From positions 48,268-112,267 of the forward strand of contig NZ_JAULSC010000011.1 in the NCBI RefSeq assembly GCF_030518195.1: a stretch of 64,000 nt of DNA, written 5' to 3'. The translations under genes were made by a program, and so were the position numbers. Source of the stretch: Nocardioides cremeus (lineage in GTDB: Bacteria; Actinomycetota; Actinomycetes; Propionibacteriales; Nocardioidaceae). The notes under the pieces are model-generated. The model saw only the letters and a list, made by a program, of their open reading frames with translations, had not been told where the DNA came from and ran no database searches. Of the stretch, positions 60,688 through 64,000 are shown piece by piece. Numbering within the stretch: position 1 is the stretch's first letter; each line of letters begins with the position of its first letter.

Positions 60688-62148
60688 TCAGCCCTGCTCG
60701 GCCAGCTCGAAAGCCACCCGGCGCTCCTGCACGTCGGCGGTGACGAGCCGCACGCGTACGTGGGTGCCGAGCGGCAGGTCTGCGCCGCCGCTGGTGAGCC
60801 GGCCCTCGACGGCGGGCGACTGCACGACGACCGAGCCACGGGTGGGGTCCTTCTCGTCGACGTCGACGACCACCCCGGCGAAGACCTCGCCGACCCGCTC
60901 CTCCAGCACGCCGGCCTCGACCAGGTCGAGCACCCCGCGCTCGTAGGCACTGGCGCGCTGGGCGGAGGTGCGCAGCGTCTCGGGCAGGCCGGGCAGCGCC
61001 TGGAGCACCCAGTCGGGCACCTCGGTGCCGGCGCACAGGGCCAGGCAGACCTCCCCGGCGTACCGGTCGCCGAGGCGGCGCAGCGGCGCGGTGACGTGGG
61101 CGTACTCGGCGGCCAGCGCCGCGTGCAGCGGCTGCTCGGGCAGCTCGCCGTTGAAGCCGACGTACCCGCTGCCGCGCAGCAGGCGGGTGCTGGCGTCGAC
61201 CATCGCGGCGTGCGCGGGCACCCTCGGGTCGAGGGTGCGGATGAAGTCGGGGTAGAGCATCTCGGCGGGCCAATCGATGCCCAGCGCGCGGGCGGTGCGG
61301 TGCAGCCGCTGCACGTCGTGCGGGTCGGGCGGCGGCAGGGTGCGCAGCAGGCCGACGCGGGCGTAGACCATCAGGTCGGCGGCGCCGTAGCCGGTGAGCA
61401 GCGAGATCTGGGCGTTCCAGTCCTCCATCGGCAGCCGCTCGCGGAAGCCGAGGTGCCAGTGCTCGCCCTCGACCTCGACCTCCTGCTCGGGCAGCGGCAG
61501 CGAGACCCCGCCCCGGGCCGCCTCGCGGGCCAGGCGCAGCGGGCCGACCTCGGCCAGCAGCCGCACGGTCTCGGGCGCCGAGCCGTCGTCGAGGCCCGCC
61601 TGCGCCTGCTGGTAGGTCAGCTGGGCCGTCGAGCGCACCAGCGCCCGCTCGACGCGTACGTCGGTGCCCTCGCCCTCGGCGTCGAGCCGGATCGTCCAGA
61701 GCTGGGCGGGCCGGGTCTCGCCGGCCAGCAGCGAGGCGGCGCCCTCGCTGAGCACCGGCGGGTGCAGCGGCACCTTCGACTCCGGCGCGTAGAGCGTCTC
61801 GCCGCGCCGGTTGGCCTCGAGGTCGACGGGGTCGCCGGGGCTGACGAAGGCGGCCACGTCGGCGATCGCGTAGTGCACCACGAAGCCGTCGCCGTCACGC
61901 TCGATGTGCATCGCCTGGTCGAGGTCGCGGGCACCCTCGGGGTCGATGGTCAGCATCGGCAGGTCGGTGCGGTCGAGGTCGGGCAGCCGGGGCTCGGCGG
62001 CCGCCTTCGCGGCCGCCTCCTCCACCTCGGGCGGGAAGTGCGGGGTGACCCCCAGCTCCTTCCTCAGCTGTTCGACGCCCTCGCGCAACCGGTGCGCGGC
62101 GACGCCGTCGTCATGGGTACGGACCCGGAGCACGCGGTTGCTGGGCAT
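60688..62148 (-). CDS. RNB-domain (RNase II/R family) exoribonuclease
   Basis: A 486-residue RNB protein without the cold-shock domains of RNase R, reading from MPSNRVLRVRTHDDG. The metal motif is TIDPEGARDLDQAMHIER: three of the four RNase II Asp positions are kept, and the last, equivalent to D210 of E. coli RNase II, is Gln. Other RNB signatures are HYAIADVAAFVSPGDPVD, RRGETLYAPESKVPLHPPVL and HVTAPLRRLGDRY. A C-terminal S1-like barrel follows. It should degrade RNA 3' to 5'; the Gln may be a subfamily trait. Confidence 0.82.
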   Translation of the reverse strand: MPSNRVLRVRTHDDGVAAHRLREGVEQLRKELGVTPHFPPEVEEAAAKAAAEPRLPDLDRTDLPMLTIDPEGARDLDQAMHIERDGDGFVVHYAIADVAAFVSPGDPVDLEANRRGETLYAPESKVPLHPPVLSEGAASLLAGETRPAQLWTIRLDAEGEGTDVRVERALVRSTAQLTYQQAQAGLDDGSAPETVRLLAEVGPLRLAREAARGGVSLPLPEQEVEVEGEHWHLGFRERLPMEDWNAQISLLTGYGAADLMVYARVGLLRTLPPPDPHDVQRLHRTARALGIDWPAEMLYPDFIRTLDPRVPAHAAMVDASTRLLRGSGYVGFNGELPEQPLHAALAAEYAHVTAPLRRLGDRYAGEVCLALCAGTEVPDWVLQALPGLPETLRTSAQRASAYERGVLDLVEAGVLEERVGEVFAGVVVDVDEKDPTRGSVVVQSPAVEGRLTSGGADLPLGTHVRVRLVTADVQERRVAFELAEQG

Positions 62149-62169
62149 GCAGGCACCATAACGACCACC

Positions 62170-62949
62170 ATGCTGATCCTGCTGCCCCCCAGCGAGGGCA
62201 AGTCCGCTCCCCGGCGCGGCAAGCCGCTCGACCTGGCCTCCCTGTCGTTCCCCGGCCTGACCCCGACCCGCGAGCGGGTGCTCGACGCGCTGGTCGACCT
62301 GTGCTCGGGCGATCCGCAGGAGGCGGCGCGGGTCCTCGACGTCGGCAGCACCCAGCTCGACCTCGTCGACCTCGACCGCGGGCTGCGCACCAACCCCACC
62401 GCACGCGCCGACGCGGTGTACGCCGGCGTCGTCTACGACGCCCTCGACGTCGCCACCCTCACCCCTGCCGCCCGGCGCCGCGCGACCAGCCGGCTGGCGA
62501 TCACCTCCAGCGTCTTCGGGCTGGTGCGCCCGGGTGACCGCATCCCCGCCTACCGGCTCTCGGGCGGCACCAGCCTGCCCGGCCTCGGCCCCGTCGCCGG
62601 GGCCTGGCGCGAGGTGCTCGGGGCGGCCACCGCCGAGGCGCTGGGCAACGGGCTGCTCGTCGACCTGCGCTCCAGCACGTACGCCGCCTTCTGGCGCCCC
62701 ACGCCCGACCTGGCGGCCCGCGTCGCGACGGTGCGGGTGCTGCACGAGGTCGACGGGGTCCGCAAGGTGGTCAGCCACTTCAACAAGGCCACCAAGGGCC
62801 GCCTGGTGCGGGCCCTGCTCGAGGACGGCGCCAACCCGCGCACCCCCGCGCGGCTGGCCGAGGCGCTGCGCGACCTGGGCTGGCACGTCGAGGCCGGCGA
62901 CCCGGGCGCCAAGGGCACCCAGCTCGACGTGGTCGTCAGCGACCTCTAG
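62170..62949 (+). CDS. yaaA: YaaA-family peroxide stress protein
   Basis: A 259-residue YaaA/DUF328 protein, opening MLILLPPSEGKSAPRRGKPL and containing AVYAGVVYDALDVATL, RLAITSSVFGLVRPGDRIPA and VSHFNKATKGRLVRALLED, all family signatures. In E. coli YaaA lowers free iron during H2O2 stress, and the fold binds DNA. Fits with the catalase and DosR-like genes as part of an oxidative-stress theme. It diverges from the RNB gene with a 21-bp gap and overlaps the next convergent gene by 14 bp. Confidence 0.85.
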   Translation: MLILLPPSEGKSAPRRGKPLDLASLSFPGLTPTRERVLDALVDLCSGDPQEAARVLDVGSTQLDLVDLDRGLRTNPTARADAVYAGVVYDALDVATLTPAARRRATSRLAITSSVFGLVRPGDRIPAYRLSGGTSLPGLGPVAGAWREVLGAATAEALGNGLLVDLRSSTYAAFWRPTPDLAARVATVRVLHEVDGVRKVVSHFNKATKGRLVRALLEDGANPRTPARLAEALRDLGWHVEAGDPGAKGTQLDVVVSDL

Positions 62950-63727
62950 GCAGGTCGCCGAGGAGCCCGACCACCGGGTCCACGACGCCGTCGAGCAGGT
63001 CGGTGACCGCATCGGTGACCGGCAGCACCGCGCCCGTGACCGGGCCGGTCAGCCCGCCCGTGGCCCCGCCGGCGACGTCTGCGGCGCCGCCCAGCACCGG
63101 GTCGAGCAACGAGGAGACGTTGCCGCGCGGCGGCGTCGGCCCGGGCGGGGGTGCGGGGGGCGGAGGCGGGGTGGGGGTCGGTCCTGGCGGGTCGACCGGG
63201 GTGACCGGACCCACCGGGCCCACGACCGGGGCCGTCGGCTCCAGCGGCACCGGGGAGGGTGTGAGCAGCGTGCCGGGCACCACCGGCGAGGCCTGCGCGT
63301 CGAGCGAGGACCGATCGGTCCCCGGCTCGACCGTGCCGGCCGCCGGCTCGAGCGGCTCGCTGCCGGAGCCGGGCACCAGCAGGTCGGGCAGCTGGGCCAG
63401 CACCTCCTCGCGGATGCCCGCCCCGATGTCGGTGGCCAGCAGCCCCACGCCGGCCAGGGTCACGAAGGCGGCGCCGGCGACCCGCAGCCCCCACGTCGTA
63501 CGCCGCTCGCGACGCACCGCGTCACCCTCGGGGCCCGGCGCGGGCACAGGCACCTCGACGGGTCGCAGCGCAGCCACCAGCTCGGCGCCCACCGCGGAGG
63601 GCAGCACCCGCACCGGCGCGGCGGTCGTCGCGCGCTCGCGCACCGAGGACCACTGCCAGGGGGTGTGCGAGGGAGTGTCCGAGGGCGCGGCGGAGCGCTC
63701 GCCTGCGGGCGAGTCTGGCTCTGCCAC
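62936..63727 (-). CDS. Single-span membrane protein with Pro-rich exterior
   Basis: A 263-residue protein. A cytoplasmic part (SHTPWQWSSVRERATTAAPV) precedes one membrane span near 80-100 (GLRVAGAAFVTLAGVGLLAT). The long exterior rich in Pro, Gly and Thr includes a PTPTPPPPPAPPPGPTPP tract and ends in a hydrophobic GGLTGPVTGAVLPVTDAV region. The layout resembles cell-envelope anchoring proteins; no catalytic domain is seen. Function unknown. Confidence 0.6.
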   Translation of the reverse strand: MAEPDSPAGERSAAPSDTPSHTPWQWSSVRERATTAAPVRVLPSAVGAELVAALRPVEVPVPAPGPEGDAVRRERRTTWGLRVAGAAFVTLAGVGLLATDIGAGIREEVLAQLPDLLVPGSGSEPLEPAAGTVEPGTDRSSLDAQASPVVPGTLLTPSPVPLEPTAPVVGPVGPVTPVDPPGPTPTPPPPPAPPPGPTPPRGNVSSLLDPVLGGAADVAGGATGGLTGPVTGAVLPVTDAVTDLLDGVVDPVVGLLGDLPRGR

Positions 63728-63853
63728 CGGGACCCCCCATGGATCGGCGCTGCTCGGACCCCTCCATCATGCCCCACCCCGGGTCCGGAACGGGCGGATT
63801 CCCCCACCGCGGGGGGTGAAGCCCGCCGGCGGCGCCCGAGGCACGGTGGAGCC

Positions 63854-63907
63854 ATGACCTTCCGCGCACTAGTCCTGAACCCTGATCCACCGACGTTGGA
63901 TTCGTGA
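63854..63907 (+). pseudogene. Truncated MDR-type oxidoreductase start
   Basis: ATG 63854 opens MTFRALVLNPD, which looks like the first residues of a zinc-independent MDR/quinone oxidoreductase (often MxxRALVV), but TGA follows after 17 codons. The reading changes character after about 63880, where the sequence becomes AT-richer. The likely explanation is interruption of the gene by inserted DNA. The identity is a weak inference from eight residues. Confidence 0.35.
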
Positions 63908-64000
63908 TCGGTGATTTCGCTGATTCGCGGTGGAACTCGGGGAGTGGGCGTGGCTGACCCGCCGGTCTGATCCGGCTCTTCCACTTGAGTCCTCAGGTCG
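63880..64000. mobile_element. Probable end of an insertion sequence (partial)
   Basis: From about 63880 to the window edge the base composition falls well below the surroundings, and no reading frame continues. It contains TGATCCACCG near the junction and TTCGCGGTGGAAC further in, with repeated GATTCG. This is the look of a transposon terminal region inserted into the oxidoreductase gene. The family cannot be named; no transposase is inside the window. Confidence 0.35.

Overview
The window is chromosomal DNA of a high-GC Gram-positive actinobacterium, most likely a Nocardioides or close relative in the Propionibacteriales. The basis is the strongly G/C-biased third codon positions, GTG starts and ATGA/GTGA gene overlaps, and an F420-dependent oxidoreductase. 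The adjacent glnA2-like and glnE genes and many apparently leaderless transcripts (TANNNT hexamer 6-8 bases before the start codon) point the same way. Genus is an inference; there is no rRNA here.

Layout. 0-8.7 kb: a coupled pair (JmjC/cupin oxygenase, sucrase/ferredoxin-like protein), DedA, then a minus-strand run of an F420-type LLM oxidoreductase overlapping a CYP152-type peroxygenase and a universal stress protein, several small proteins and an MFS exporter. 8.8-18.4 kb: a YCII protein, then a minus-strand set jetA-jetB-jetC (Wadjet/Mks-type SMC complex) followed after 20 bp by a patatin-like phospholipase where the nuclease gene jetD would be expected; then a large-subunit catalase. 18.4-29 kb: cupin, amine oxidase, CtlX-type amidinohydrolase, TSUP transporter, short UvrA-like ATPase, and a 3-hydroxybutyrate pathway (bdh, scoA, scoB) with a PucR-type regulator. 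29-35 kb: a SipW/TasA-type secreted fibre locus: three TasA/CalY-like proteins, a SipW-type signal peptidase, another small secreted protein, an OmpR-type response regulator and an Hpt-like protein that lacks the phosphorylatable histidine. 35-52 kb: mostly housekeeping (PEP mutase family, glnE, glutamine amidotransferase, glnA2, nadE, galE, panB, CNNM/CorC-type protein, map, RNase P RNA), plus a FemAB-like acyltransferase coupled to a JmjC protein. 52.6-60.2 kb: a DosR-like dormancy island (P-type ATPase, class I aldolase, DosR/DevR-like regulator, tandem USP, CBS-nitroreductase fusion). 60-64 kb: hypothetical protein, RNB exonuclease, YaaA, a Pro-rich membrane protein, and at the edge a truncated gene running into DNA of different composition, probably a mobile-element end.

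Three cross-cutting patterns stand out. (i) A DosR-like palindrome GGGACCTTGGTCCC, exact twice and as variants elsewhere, precedes stress genes in three separated places. (ii) The five secreted-fibre genes share one promoter design: an 11-bp direct repeat of CTTGNGN boxes upstream, and a third CTTG box exactly 16 bp before CAGAGT, on the strand of the gene. This is the geometry expected for the neighbouring OmpR-family regulator. (iii) An intergenic repeat family with core GAACTNNNGCCGGCTC recurs in arrays of exactly 21-bp period at four loci and 22-bp at a fifth.

No tRNA, rRNA, CRISPR array or complete transposon was found. All calls rest on reading the sequence; no database search was run.
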